The position numbers were made by a program, and so were the translations under genes. The notes below the pieces were generated by a model. The model was not told the DNA's origin. It saw only the letters and a program-made list of their open reading frames with translations, and searched no databases. A stretch of 54,159 bases of DNA from Sphingomonadaceae bacterium (GTDB lineage Bacteria; Pseudomonadota; Alphaproteobacteria; Sphingomonadales; Sphingomonadaceae): assembly GCA_947477745.1 (NCBI GenBank), contig CANJUF010000023.1, positions 1 through 54,159 on the forward strand. Direction: 5' to 3'. Below, piece by piece: positions 24,360 to 33,131 of the stretch. Within the stretch, counting starts at the first letter, position 1. Each line of letters begins with the position of its first letter.

Positions 24360-24821
24360 ATGATTACATCAATCGCCAAACGCAGCGCTGGCCGCCCTAC
24401 CGCGATCGATCCAGCCAAGGTCTGGCCGCAGGTACTGGCCCACATCGCCAGCGGTGATGCCCTCTCGACTGCCTTGCAGCGGCTGGAACCGGCACCGTCC
24501 TACACCTGGGCCAAGATCCAACTGCGCGAGAACACAGCCCTGCAAACGGCCTACCGCGCCGCCATTGAAGACCGCGCCGATGCTCTGGCTGACGACATCA
24601 TCGCGCTGGCCGATAGCGAGCCGCCTGCGCACCTTGAAGGGCCTGCACTGTCAGCTTGGGTCCAGCAGCTGAAGCTGCGTGTACATGCACGCGAGTGGAC
24701 AGCATCGAAGCTGCGGCCAAAGGTCTACGGCCAGCAGATCGACGTCTCGGTCCAGCATACCCAGATCAGCGTGCTGGCAGCACTGGAAATGGCTGAGAGG
24801 CGGGTAATCGAATTGGGTTAA
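24360..24821 (+). CDS. phage terminase small subunit-like protein (Sf6 type)
   Basis: A 153-residue protein with GAGG before the ATG. Residues 8-60 form a helix-turn-helix-like region (KRSAGRPTAIDPAKVWPQVL, DALSTALQRL). The middle (AIEDRADALADDIIALADSE) and the closing VQQLKLRVHAREWTASKLRP, KVYGQQIDVSVQH match Sf6-like terminase small subunits, which recognise phage DNA for packaging. No large terminase, portal or capsid gene follows; the next gene is on the opposite strand and catabolic. It is thus an orphan piece of a prophage. The gene seems intact. The 200 nt after it hold no gene that I can see. Confidence 0.75.
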   Translation: MITSIAKRSAGRPTAIDPAKVWPQVLAHIASGDALSTALQRLEPAPSYTWAKIQLRENTALQTAYRAAIEDRADALADDIIALADSEPPAHLEGPALSAWVQQLKLRVHAREWTASKLRPKVYGQQIDVSVQHTQISVLAALEMAERRVIELG

Positions 24822-25020
24822 CCCGTTTTGCTCAGATGGGACCCACGCTTCCTTCTACATACTGTTTTGCTCGTTGGGATGGGTGTGGCCTTAGGGAGAC
24901 CCGAACGACATTGGCAGGGAACTGACCTTGCCCTCGTCCAGCGTCTCCCTTGACGCGTTGACTATTCAGCCGATTGTCTTGGGGTGAGACTAAATCCTGG
25001 TGCGAATGTTCGTTAGTCAA

Positions 25021-25539
25021 CTATTTCGCCGGCGACTGGGCAGCACGCTGTGCTCGCAGCCCGTTCTCGATCATGCCGAGGACGTGCTTGTCGTTGTCCT
25101 TCGAGATGAAATGATGGACCGGGCGCTCGATCAGCCAGGCAAGCCAGCGGTTTTCCATCCGGTATTCCTCGTGGAAATGGAACCGCGTGCGTCCACCGCC
25201 GATATCCTCAAGGTGGAACCAGCCCACGGCGCTGGACCGAGGCGGCAGCCCAATCGCATCGTAGCGGTGGAATTCCGGCGGGCGGCACTCGGTGATTATT
25301 TCCCAGCTGCGTGCCTTGCCGCCCACATACCAGGGAACCTGAAAAAAAGCCCGCCTGACGAGCCCCAGCCCGTTCTCGTCGCCCTCGTTGATGATCTCGA
25401 TCCGCACGCTCCCGTGTTCGATCACCCGCGGATTGAACAAGGTCGTCGCGCGTGGATCGTATTTGCGCTCGGGGTGGAAAGTCGCCCAGATATCCTCGCG
25501 GGTAGCATCAATTTCCCAACTGACGTCGTGCACAATCAT
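25021..25539 (-). CDS. SRPBCC/START-like domain protein
   Basis: A 172-residue protein. The ATG at 25539 is preferred to upstream starts because GGGGGAGA precedes it and the domain begins at once (MIVHDVSWEIDATREDIW). It has the SRPBCC pattern: an N-terminal strand, DPRATTLFNPRVIEHGSVRI, then TRFHFHEEYRMENRWLAWLI and a long C-terminal helix. Such proteins bind hydrophobic ligands or act as polyketide or aromatic cyclases and coenzyme Q-binding proteins. It is the last gene of a minus-strand cluster with an SDR and an acyl-CoA-dehydrogenase-like flavoprotein, so it may handle an aromatic or terpenoid intermediate. The substrate is unknown. Confidence 0.7.
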   Translation of the reverse strand: MIVHDVSWEIDATREDIWATFHPERKYDPRATTLFNPRVIEHGSVRIEIINEGDENGLGLVRRAFFQVPWYVGGKARSWEIITECRPPEFHRYDAIGLPPRSSAVGWFHLEDIGGGRTRFHFHEEYRMENRWLAWLIERPVHHFISKDNDKHVLGMIENGLRAQRAAQSPAK

Positions 25540-25657
25540 CGTAGCAATCTCCCCCTCATAATGTGCGCAATCAAACTGGCCATTCCGCCCTAAGCTTGTG
25601 CCTCGCGCGGAGCCTGCCAAGGCCGAATAGACCTTCGCCGCGCCTTCGCCTATGCGG

Positions 25658-26599
25658 TTACCTGCCATCCCGCCTGGCGAAGTGGTTGCGCTGGTCATAG
25701 GTGAGCTGCGCGACGACCGATGGCTCCAGCAAAGCATCGAGGTTCCACCCCGGGGCATGATAGCGCGATCGGATCAGTTCCGGCTCGGTGCAAAGCGCGA
25801 TATGGCCGCCGGCGATATAGACAACCCGTCCGTTGAGCACCTCGGTTTCCGGACGGCTCAGCCAGGCCACCACTGCCGCGACGTTGTCGACATGCCCCTC
25901 GGGCTCCTGGCCGTTCATTCCGGGGAACCACTGGCCGCCCACTGGCGTCACGCCGAGCTGTTCGGTGACATAGGTCATGTCGTCGGCGATCTCGGGCAGG
26001 AACATGCGGCTGCCGGCACACGGGCGGATCGCATTGCAGCGGACGCCAAATTCGCCGACCTCGCGCGCGATGCTGCGAACGAAGGCGACCAGCGCTTCCT
26101 TGGTGGCGGCATAGGCCGACATTGCGAAGTGACCATAGCCAGAGGGCGAGGTCACGCAGATGATCGAGCCGCTGCCTTGCCGGACCATGTGCGGCACGGC
26201 GTAGTGGGTCATGGCGAAGGAGCTCTTGAGGTTGACCCGAATAATCGTGTCCCAGACGTCCTCATCCATCTCGTGTATCATGCCCCGGCGAATGATCCCC
26301 GCGCCGTTGAACAGGATGTCGAGCCTGCCCCAGCTGTCGATCGCCGCCGCCACAGCGGAAGCCGCGCCGTCCATCGCCGCGATGTCGGCGCAACTGGCGA
26401 TCGCCGTCCCACCCGCTGCGGCGATCTCGGCGACGACCTCTTCGGCCACCGAGGCATCGGCCCCGCCGCCGCGAACCTCGCCGCCTAGATCGCAGACGAC
26501 AACTTTGGCGCCTTCCTGCGCCAGCAACAATGCCACCGCACGGCCAATGCCGCGTCCTCCACCGGTCACCACCGCAACCTGTCCATCGAAACGGCCCAT
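25658..26599 (-). CDS. short-chain dehydrogenase/reductase (SDR)
   Basis: A 313-residue NAD(P)-dependent oxidoreductase of the classical SDR family. The cofactor motif TGGGRGIG lies at residues 13-20, the NGAG motif follows near residue 98, and the catalytic Ser and YAATK (Tyr/Lys near residues 158-165) are present. Asp in CDLGG after the second strand suggests NAD preference. The C-terminus is about 50 residues longer than usual (RSRYHAPGWNLDALLEPSVV onward), as in SDRs of lipid or steroid pathways. GAGGGAGA precedes the ATG. It lies between the SRPBCC gene and the acyl-CoA-dehydrogenase-like gene on the same strand. Confidence 0.87.
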   Translation of the reverse strand: MGRFDGQVAVVTGGGRGIGRAVALLLAQEGAKVVVCDLGGEVRGGGADASVAEEVVAEIAAAGGTAIASCADIAAMDGAASAVAAAIDSWGRLDILFNGAGIIRRGMIHEMDEDVWDTIIRVNLKSSFAMTHYAVPHMVRQGSGSIICVTSPSGYGHFAMSAYAATKEALVAFVRSIAREVGEFGVRCNAIRPCAGSRMFLPEIADDMTYVTEQLGVTPVGGQWFPGMNGQEPEGHVDNVAAVVAWLSRPETEVLNGRVVYIAGGHIALCTEPELIRSRYHAPGWNLDALLEPSVVAQLTYDQRNHFARRDGR

Positions 26600-26654
26600 A
26601 ACTGTTCTCCCTCAAATATTACTGGCAACTCCGGCTGTGCGTGGATGCCGGTCC

Positions 26655-27857
26655 CTACAGGGAATAGCCCTCGCGAGTCAGCGGGGTCGCTGCTCCCTCG
26701 ACGCCGACCAGCACCGTACCCGCATCGATAAGCGCCTGTTCGCTGTTGAGGACATGCGAGCTGCCAGCCTGAATATCGCGGAAACAGCGCTGCAGGGCAT
26801 TGCCATCACGCACAGCCCGCGTCGTGCAGGCGGCGAAGGCCGAATGAGCAACACGCTTGGCGACAGTGAAGGCCTGGCTGGTTGCGAGCTGGCCTTCAAG
26901 CCTCATCTCGGCGCTCACCCGGTCAGCCAAAGCGGCATCGTAAAGCTCCGAAAACGTGCGGCGGACAAAGGCATCGGCGGCATGGAGATCGGCAGTGGCC
27001 GAGGCGAAATCGTGGCGGAAGGTGTGCAAGTCTCTAACCATGCCGGTCCCGCGCGATTTCGTGCGCGCATAGGCGAGCCATTCGTCGAGCATCCGCCGCG
27101 CCGCGCCCAGGGCGAAGGAGGCGTGCGAAATGCATGGGATCGCCATGAACCCCATCCGGTAAAGCGCGCCGCCGCGCTGCTGCACTGGCGCTGCCGAATC
27201 GAAAAAGAAGTCCTCGGGCAGCACTTGCTCGGTGACTTCGAAATCGTAACTGCCGGTGCCGCGTAGTCCCAGCACATCCCAGTTACCAAGGAACCGCACG
27301 CTGTCGCGCGGCGCGAGACCGATCAGCATCGAGGGTTTCCCGTTCGCATCCAGCACCGGAGCGCCGCCTTCGTGCAACATATAGCCACCAACGATCCATT
27401 GCGCATGCGACGTGCCGGAACCGAAGGAATAGCGCCCGGAAATCCGGTAACCGCCATCGACGCGTTCGGCCTTGCCGGTCGGCGCAGCCTGCCCAGCAGC
27501 GCGTTGAAACCGGCCGCCGCGGAATATCTGTTCGACTGCGCGCGGGCCGAGGAAGGCTCCGGCAACCGCACCTCCGGTCATCACCGCATGCGAATACCAT
27601 CCAGCAGACCCATCCCAATAGGACAGCTCGCTGATGGCATCGATCACATCGCCTGGATGCGCCTCGGCCCCGCCGAGCTCAGCAGGCGCCATGATTGCGA
27701 ACAGCCCCGCCTCGTCGATAGCCGCAACCACTTCGGCGGTGAGCTCGTTGGCGCTCTCATCCGCGGCGGCAGCCTTATCGATCATCGGGCCCAGCGCGCG
27801 GGTGCGCTGCAGCCATGTCTCGCTGCTCGAAACCAATGGAACTGCGGAATTCGCCAT
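26655..27857 (-). CDS. acyl-CoA dehydrogenase-like flavoprotein (possible monooxygenase)
   Basis: A 400-residue protein. The start at 27857 has GGAGG 8 nt upstream; an in-frame start further upstream has none. It has the three-part acyl-CoA dehydrogenase fold: a helical N-terminus (LGPMIDKAAAADESANELTA, IMAPAELGGAEAHP), a beta domain (VDGGYRISGRYSFGSG, WDVLGLRGTGSYDFEV), and a C-terminal helical part resembling the Acyl-CoA_dh_2 domain (RCFRDIQAGSSHVLNSEQAL). The usual catalytic glutamate of true dehydrogenases is not obvious. That fits the HpaB/HsaA-like or dibenzothiophene-monooxygenase-like branch, which uses reduced flavin. The nearby genes support a role in degrading an aromatic or cyclic compound. 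Confidence 0.75.
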   Translation of the reverse strand: MANSAVPLVSSSETWLQRTRALGPMIDKAAAADESANELTAEVVAAIDEAGLFAIMAPAELGGAEAHPGDVIDAISELSYWDGSAGWYSHAVMTGGAVAGAFLGPRAVEQIFRGGRFQRAAGQAAPTGKAERVDGGYRISGRYSFGSGTSHAQWIVGGYMLHEGGAPVLDANGKPSMLIGLAPRDSVRFLGNWDVLGLRGTGSYDFEVTEQVLPEDFFFDSAAPVQQRGGALYRMGFMAIPCISHASFALGAARRMLDEWLAYARTKSRGTGMVRDLHTFRHDFASATADLHAADAFVRRTFSELYDAALADRVSAEMRLEGQLATSQAFTVAKRVAHSAFAACTTRAVRDGNALQRCFRDIQAGSSHVLNSEQALIDAGTVLVGVEGAATPLTREGYSL

Positions 27858-28002
27858 CGATGATCCTCCAGAATCGCACCAACCATATGCGTGCCGCGCC
27901 GGGATCAAAACCCCCCTCTGGCGGAGAGGCAGCAACAGTTGCATTAAGGTGCGCCTCTCAGCACAATGAGCCAACCGCATTTAGATAGAAAGCGTCAAAC
28001 GC

Positions 28003-29283
28003 ATGACGACGCAGACTGGTGGAGCCCGAAGTGAATTTGCCCGCAACTGGACGGTAGTTCTGGCCGGGGCGCTGGGAATGGCGCTGGCTTCGGTCGGGGT
28101 CTATGCCTTAGGTGTCTTCATTCACCCGCTCGAGCAGGAATTCGGCTGGAAACGAGCGGAAATAGTCGCCGGAATGAGCTTCATTTCGGTGTTCGGAATG
28201 GTCAGCTCGCCCGTCATCGGTTACATCGTCGATCGTATCGGGCCGCGCCGGATCGGAGTGACCGGCGTACTCCTCGCATGCATTGCTCTGGCTGCGCTCT
28301 CGTTTACCGGACCTTCGATCTGGAGCTGGTGGCTCCTGTGGATACCGCTTGCCCTGGCCGGCAACTTCATCAATCCGACCATCTGGACCTCCGGTGTATC
28401 GAGCCTGTTCGACGCGGGACGGGGATTGGCGCTGGCGCTGGTGCTCGGGGGGACTGCGCTGTGTTCGACACTGACGCCCATCCTGGGCAACTATTTCATC
28501 GAGACACTCGGCTGGAGACATGCCTTTGTCGCCCTGGCTGCATTCTGGGGCATTCTGGTGATTCCGCCAGTCTTGCTGTTCTTTACCAGCGCAAGCGATC
28601 GCAATCGCGCGGTGCCGAGCGAGCGAAGGGTTGCTGCTGCGGCTCTTGCCGGCAGCGGGGTCCGCGAAGCGATCCTCTCGTTCAAATATCTCAGACTTGC
28701 CGTGGCTGGATTTCTGGCCTCGCTGATTGTCGTATCGCTGGTCACCGGTCTCGTGCCGATCCTCACCTCGCTGTCGATCGAGCGGCAGTCGGCGGCCAAT
28801 ATCGCCGGCATGGTCGGCGTGTCGACCGTGACCGGACGGTTGATCGGAGGCTATTTGCTCGACCAGGTGAACGGCAATCTGGTCGGCGCCGTCAGCATGG
28901 TTCTGCCGATCATCTCCTGCGCGCTGCTTCTCGCTTTTCCGGGCTCGGTCCCCATGGCCGTCGCCGCCGTGTTGTTTCTCGGTCTGTCGCTGGGCGTAGA
29001 GCTCGATGCGGTCGCCTATCTGGTCAGCAGACACTTCGGCATGCTCCACTATGGCGTGCTATTCGGCACGATTGTCGGACTTCTCTCGATAGCGACCGGC
29101 ATGGGGCCGCTGCTCATCAGCTTCGTCTATGACGCAACCAAGTCCTACAACGGAGTGCTCTGGGGCTATATCCCGCTGTGCCTGTTGACCTCGGCGCTGT
29201 TCGCCAGCCTCGGGCGCTATCCGGTGTTCGATGTTCCCGCTGCAGCGCCGCCAGGCAAGATTCAGACAATGAAGTCCGCATAG
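28003..29283 (+). CDS. MFS transporter (oxalate/monocarboxylate-like)
   Basis: A 426-residue inner-membrane transporter with twelve predicted helices. The first helix begins WTVVLAGALGMALASVGVYA. The loop between helices 2 and 3 has the MFS signature GYIVDRIGPRRIGVTG, and a second-half counterpart is GRLIGGYLLDQVNG. The layout matches the oxalate/formate antiporter or monocarboxylate porter groups. It is divergent from the acyl-CoA-dehydrogenase-like gene (145 nt shared upstream) and its last 22 nt overlap the end of the convergent triple-fusion gene. It probably imports the substrate of the cluster. Confidence 0.85.
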   Translation: MTTQTGGARSEFARNWTVVLAGALGMALASVGVYALGVFIHPLEQEFGWKRAEIVAGMSFISVFGMVSSPVIGYIVDRIGPRRIGVTGVLLACIALAALSFTGPSIWSWWLLWIPLALAGNFINPTIWTSGVSSLFDAGRGLALALVLGGTALCSTLTPILGNYFIETLGWRHAFVALAAFWGILVIPPVLLFFTSASDRNRAVPSERRVAAAALAGSGVREAILSFKYLRLAVAGFLASLIVVSLVTGLVPILTSLSIERQSAANIAGMVGVSTVTGRLIGGYLLDQVNGNLVGAVSMVLPIISCALLLAFPGSVPMAVAAVLFLGLSLGVELDAVAYLVSRHFGMLHYGVLFGTIVGLLSIATGMGPLLISFVYDATKSYNGVLWGYIPLCLLTSALFASLGRYPVFDVPAAAPPGKIQTMKSA

Positions 29284-32200
29284 GATCGCATGAGATCGAC
29301 GGCCTTTTGCGGCAGTTGCGACGGCGGCTTGCCACCAGTCGCCTGATAGCAGCCAAGGATCACTTCGGCGGTTCGCTCGACGATCTGCACCATGTCCGCC
29401 GCCCGCCGCAGCGAGGTTCCGGCGACGACAATGCCGTGGTTGACCATCAGCACGACCCATTCGGATTTCAGCCCTTCCGAAACCAGCTCAGCCAACTCGT
29501 CAGAGCCCGGCATAGTGTAGGGGATGCGCAGAATATCGCCGAAGAAGGCCGCTTCGGACGAAATCGGGTGGAACGGCAGGCCGGCGTTGGCCAGGATCGT
29601 CGCATTGGGCGCATGGGCATGGATGACTGCATTGGCCTTCGGCTTCTTCTTCAGCGTCTGGGTGTGAAATAGCCATTCCGATGACGGCTTTGGCGATGCG
29701 GGGTCCAGCAATTCACCATCGAGCGTGATGCGCGCCATCAATTCCGGGCTGAGATCGCCCTTGAAGATCGCGCTCGGCGTGATCCAGCATTGATCGGGAT
29801 TGTTTTCGCATCGCACCGAGACATTGCCGCCGGTCGCGGTGATAATGTTATACTGATAGAGCTCGTTGACGATGTCGAGCATTTCGCGGCGCTGGTCACG
29901 CGGCGGGATCTCTGGCTCCTTGACCTGCGCCGGGACAGCCACCTGCGCGTCGCGGACGCCGCGATGCTTGATCCCGGCATTCTGGTCGCGTTGCAGATCG
30001 GAAACTCCAGGCGCCGGCTTCTTGAGCAGCGCGGCGAGCTTGGCCGTGGACGGCTGCTTCCTCGGCTTGCTCCAGCTGAACTCGCCCAGAACCTTGGGGT
30101 TGAGGCAGGCCAGCCGGGTATCGCCGCCAAGCAGCTTTTCGAGCGCCGCGCAAACATCCGCGCCCTGATGCTCGGCCACTTCGGCCGTATTGCCGCCGAT
30201 ATGCGGGGTCGAAAGCACATTGGCATGTTTGACCAGGGGATGATCGAAGCCCGGCGGCTCCTCGAGGAAAGTATCGAGCGCCGCGCCGGCGAGTTTGCCG
30301 CTCTCAACGGCTTCGAGCAGGGCAAGCTCATCGACCAGCTGGGCACGGGCAGTATTGATGAAACAGGCGCCCTGCTTCACTCGCGCGAACTGCTCCGCGC
30401 CAAATATGTTGCGGGTTTCAGGCGTTACGGCGGCATGCAGGCTGATGAAATCGGCCTGGGCGAGCAGGTTGTCGAAACTGACCAGCTCGACCCCGGCAAG
30501 CGCCGCCGCTTCCTGAGTCGAATAGGGGTCGGCCGCAATCAGCCGGGCGCCGAAGCCTTGCAAGCGCTGCGCGACCATCCGCCCGACTGCGCCAAGCCCG
30601 ACCAGGCCAATCGTCTTGTGCCACAGTTCGCGGCCCTGCAGCCCGGAGTAAACCTTGGCCAGTATCGCGGCATTGCCGGCAGTGGCTTCCTCATCCTTCA
30701 GCAGCTGCGTCGCCGGGATCAGCTTTCGCGCTAGAGCCAGCATGAAGCCCACGGTCAGATCAGCGACTGCCGCCGAATTGCGACCCGGCGTAAACAGCAC
30801 CGGCACACCAAAGGCACTGCAGGCCTCGACATCGACGTTGACCGCATTGCCGCGGCAGGCAACGACCACGCGCAAGTCCGGCAGCTCGCTGAGCACCTGG
30901 GCTTCGACAATGTCGACTTCGGTGATGAAGACCTGCTTGCCCTGCAGGACCGACACCAGATCGGGCCCGCGCAGGATCTTTCGAGTTTCGCGGATGCTGG
31001 TGTATTCGACATCCATGATGCGGCGCAATTTGGCGAGCGAGGCCGGGTCGAACCCTGCGGTGACGAGCGCGCTTGCCGCCGGGCGCACGGGCGCTTGATC
31101 GGCCGCCGATCCCGCCATGGCTGCTTGCAGAGCGGAACGGACGTGAGCGTTCACTTGCGCGGTCATGCCCGACGTGCCCGCGTCGCGGATCGCCGCCCAG
31201 TCAGCGTAACTCTGCTGCGCGGCGCTCCGCTTGGCTGCGGCCGATTTGGCGGGACTGTGGTTCTTGACCAAAGCGCGCGCCGCTGCCGCCATGTCCTTGA
31301 ATGCGCCCGCCGCGACGGCGCCGCAGATCGCCGCGCCCAGGCTAGACGACAAATATTCGCCGGCGCGCGTGACTGAGCCATCCATGATGTCGGCGAGCAC
31401 CTGGGCAAATATCCCGCTGCGGGCAAAGCCGGCCGACAGGGTGACATCGCGATAGCTTTTGCCGGTAATCCGCCCCAGCGCCTCGACATTCGCGCGAACA
31501 CCGCAGGCATAGCCGTCAACTATCGCCCGGCATAGATGACGGCGCGGATTTTCGTCGGCGGCGCAGGTCAGATGGCTGAGCGTGATCTGGCCCGCCGGCA
31601 TCATCGGATCGCGGAAGTTGGCGACATCCGCCCCGAAAGTCGAGAGCATGCCCATGGCACCATAATCGGACTGCGCGGCTTCGGCGAACAGGCGTAGTTC
31701 AGGCTCGGGCGCTTCGGGAAACAGCAGCCGTGCCATGAAGGTCAGCGTTTCGCCCATGGTGCCGCCCGAACTCTCCAGCACGAATAGGCCGGGCACGACA
31801 TGATGGCCGCTCCAGGTGCGCCCCTGCTCGTCGATCAGCGGCTGATCGGTGACCAGCATGATCGGGGCAGTCGTGCCGGCAACGCAGCCGATCTCGCCGG
31901 ACAGGATTATGCCGCCGCCGAGCAGGCTGCACTGCGAATCGCCGCCGCCCAGACCGACCACAGTCGCGGTCGACAAGCCCAGATGCGCGGCCGCCTGCTC
32001 GCTAAGCTTGCCCAGCGCGCTGCCCGATGCAAGCACCTGCGGGAAGATGGAGGGCGAAACGCCAAGCCATTCGATCCGCGCAACGTTCCATTCGCGCGCG
32101 GCAAGGCTGAAAAGCTGAGTGACCCCCGCTTGCGAAAAATCGGTTGCACGCAGGCCACAGAGCCTGAAATTCACCCAGTCGCCCAGGCTGAAGACACAGT

Positions 32201-32666
32201 CTGCTGCTTCAACCACCTCCGGCATAGTCCGCTGCAGCATCCGAAAACGCGCCGGCAGATGCAGCGCGGTTGGCCAAATGCCGGTCTCGCGGTTGAGCTC
32301 ATCGCCGCATTCGGCCGCAAGCTCGGCGCTCTCCATGACCGCGCGGGCATCGCGATTGGGCACCGCGAAGATTGGTCTGCCTTGCTTGTCGATGATCGCC
32401 GTGCCGCAGCGCACTGCCGATACGGCGACGCTGGCGATCTGATCGGGGGCAACGCCAGCTGCCGCGACCGCTTCGCGGGCCGCCTCGCCGATCAACTGCC
32501 ATGTCAGATCGAGATCGATGCCGAACGCCAGACCGGTCTTGTGGGCTTCCGGAATAAACGACCAGCTCCGCGTCGCACTGACGCAGCTTGCGGTCTCGGC
32601 ATCGACCAGCAGGCAGCGCACGCCGCCGCCGCCGATATCGATCCCCATGAAATATTGCGTGCCCAT
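29262..32666 (-). CDS. FGGY kinase - 2-hydroxyacid dehydrogenase - class II aldolase triple fusion
   Basis: An 1134-residue protein with three complete enzymes in one frame. The start at 32666 is chosen because AGAGAGG precedes it. Residues 1-495 are an FGGY sugar kinase (MGIDIGGGGVRCLLVDAE; catalytic Asp in GLGGGDSQC near 242; AGTTAPI). Residues 545-850 are a D-2-hydroxyacid dehydrogenase with Rossmann motif GLVGLGAVGR near 688 and the catalytic Arg (NTARAQL), Glu (LEEPP) and His (TPHIGGNT). Residues 915-1134 are a class II aldolase with zinc ligands HAHAP near 1017 and NHGIV. Ala/Lys/Pro-rich linkers join the parts. Together they could oxidise, phosphorylate and cleave a sugar acid. The substrate is unknown. 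Confidence 0.9.
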   Translation of the reverse strand: MGTQYFMGIDIGGGGVRCLLVDAETASCVSATRSWSFIPEAHKTGLAFGIDLDLTWQLIGEAAREAVAAAGVAPDQIASVAVSAVRCGTAIIDKQGRPIFAVPNRDARAVMESAELAAECGDELNRETGIWPTALHLPARFRMLQRTMPEVVEAADCVFSLGDWVNFRLCGLRATDFSQAGVTQLFSLAAREWNVARIEWLGVSPSIFPQVLASGSALGKLSEQAAAHLGLSTATVVGLGGGDSQCSLLGGGIILSGEIGCVAGTTAPIMLVTDQPLIDEQGRTWSGHHVVPGLFVLESSGGTMGETLTFMARLLFPEAPEPELRLFAEAAQSDYGAMGMLSTFGADVANFRDPMMPAGQITLSHLTCAADENPRRHLCRAIVDGYACGVRANVEALGRITGKSYRDVTLSAGFARSGIFAQVLADIMDGSVTRAGEYLSSSLGAAICGAVAAGAFKDMAAAARALVKNHSPAKSAAAKRSAAQQSYADWAAIRDAGTSGMTAQVNAHVRSALQAAMAGSAADQAPVRPAASALVTAGFDPASLAKLRRIMDVEYTSIRETRKILRGPDLVSVLQGKQVFITEVDIVEAQVLSELPDLRVVVACRGNAVNVDVEACSAFGVPVLFTPGRNSAAVADLTVGFMLALARKLIPATQLLKDEEATAGNAAILAKVYSGLQGRELWHKTIGLVGLGAVGRMVAQRLQGFGARLIAADPYSTQEAAALAGVELVSFDNLLAQADFISLHAAVTPETRNIFGAEQFARVKQGACFINTARAQLVDELALLEAVESGKLAGAALDTFLEEPPGFDHPLVKHANVLSTPHIGGNTAEVAEHQGADVCAALEKLLGGDTRLACLNPKVLGEFSWSKPRKQPSTAKLAALLKKPAPGVSDLQRDQNAGIKHRGVRDAQVAVPAQVKEPEIPPRDQRREMLDIVNELYQYNIITATGGNVSVRCENNPDQCWITPSAIFKGDLSPELMARITLDGELLDPASPKPSSEWLFHTQTLKKKPKANAVIHAHAPNATILANAGLPFHPISSEAAFFGDILRIPYTMPGSDELAELVSEGLKSEWVVLMVNHGIVVAGTSLRRAADMVQIVERTAEVILGCYQATGGKPPSQLPQKAVDLMRSYADFIV

Positions 32667-32726
32667 AAACCTCTCTTCGAATGAACTGCGGCTCGTCAAA
32701 CGCAGGTTGTTGCCTGCCGAGCACGC

Positions 32727-33130
32727 TCACAAGCCATAAAGCGCAATCGCGGTTGCGCCGACGATCCAGCCGACAGCTTCGCGGCCGGCGGCATCGATCA
32801 CCGATTGGATCGCGCCCGGCTATAGCCGAAACAGCCCTCACTATGGGGATAGTCGCTTGCCCACATCACCCGGTCCGCGCCGAGATAGTCGAGCTGGCTG
32901 AGCCCGAGCGTCGCATAGCAGTTGCGGTGCCAATATTCGCTCGGGCGCATTTCGATCCGCTCGAACCATTGCTTGCGGTCTTCGCTCTGATGGACGGGGT
33001 TACGGCCGCCCCAGAACGAGTTCGCAGCGCTTTGGGGGATGCCGCGCGCGCCTGGCGGACAGTTTTCTTCCAGCCACGCACGAACTTCCGCGCGGAAGGC
33101 GGACAGGTCGTCTTTGTCCTGCCCCGCCAT
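32727..33130 (-). pseudogene. acyl-CoA dehydrogenase / amidohydrolase chimeric remnant with frameshift
   Basis: The frame from 33130 begins like the N-terminus of an acyl-CoA dehydrogenase (DLSAFRAEVRAWLEENCPP, then GRNPVHQSEDRKQWFERIE). After about 60 residues it switches to the C-terminus of an amidohydrolase-2 protein (MRPSEYWHRNCYATLGLSQL, then ADRVMWASDYPHSEG). The open frame then ends in an unrelated RARSNR tail. Another frame carries the expected amidohydrolase ending (AIQSVIDAAGREAVGWIVGA, then TAIALYGL) to a TGA at 32727. So there are two lesions: a deletion that joined two genes and a later frameshift. It is 1 nt from the intact amidohydrolase gene and is not functional. Confidence 0.8.
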
Positions 33131-33131
33131 A

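Noticed and set aside
24890..24960. Inverted gggagac / gtctccc pieces similar to the IS3 end at the left window edge
   Set aside because: Only about 10 nt match, with no transposase between them, so chance is likely.
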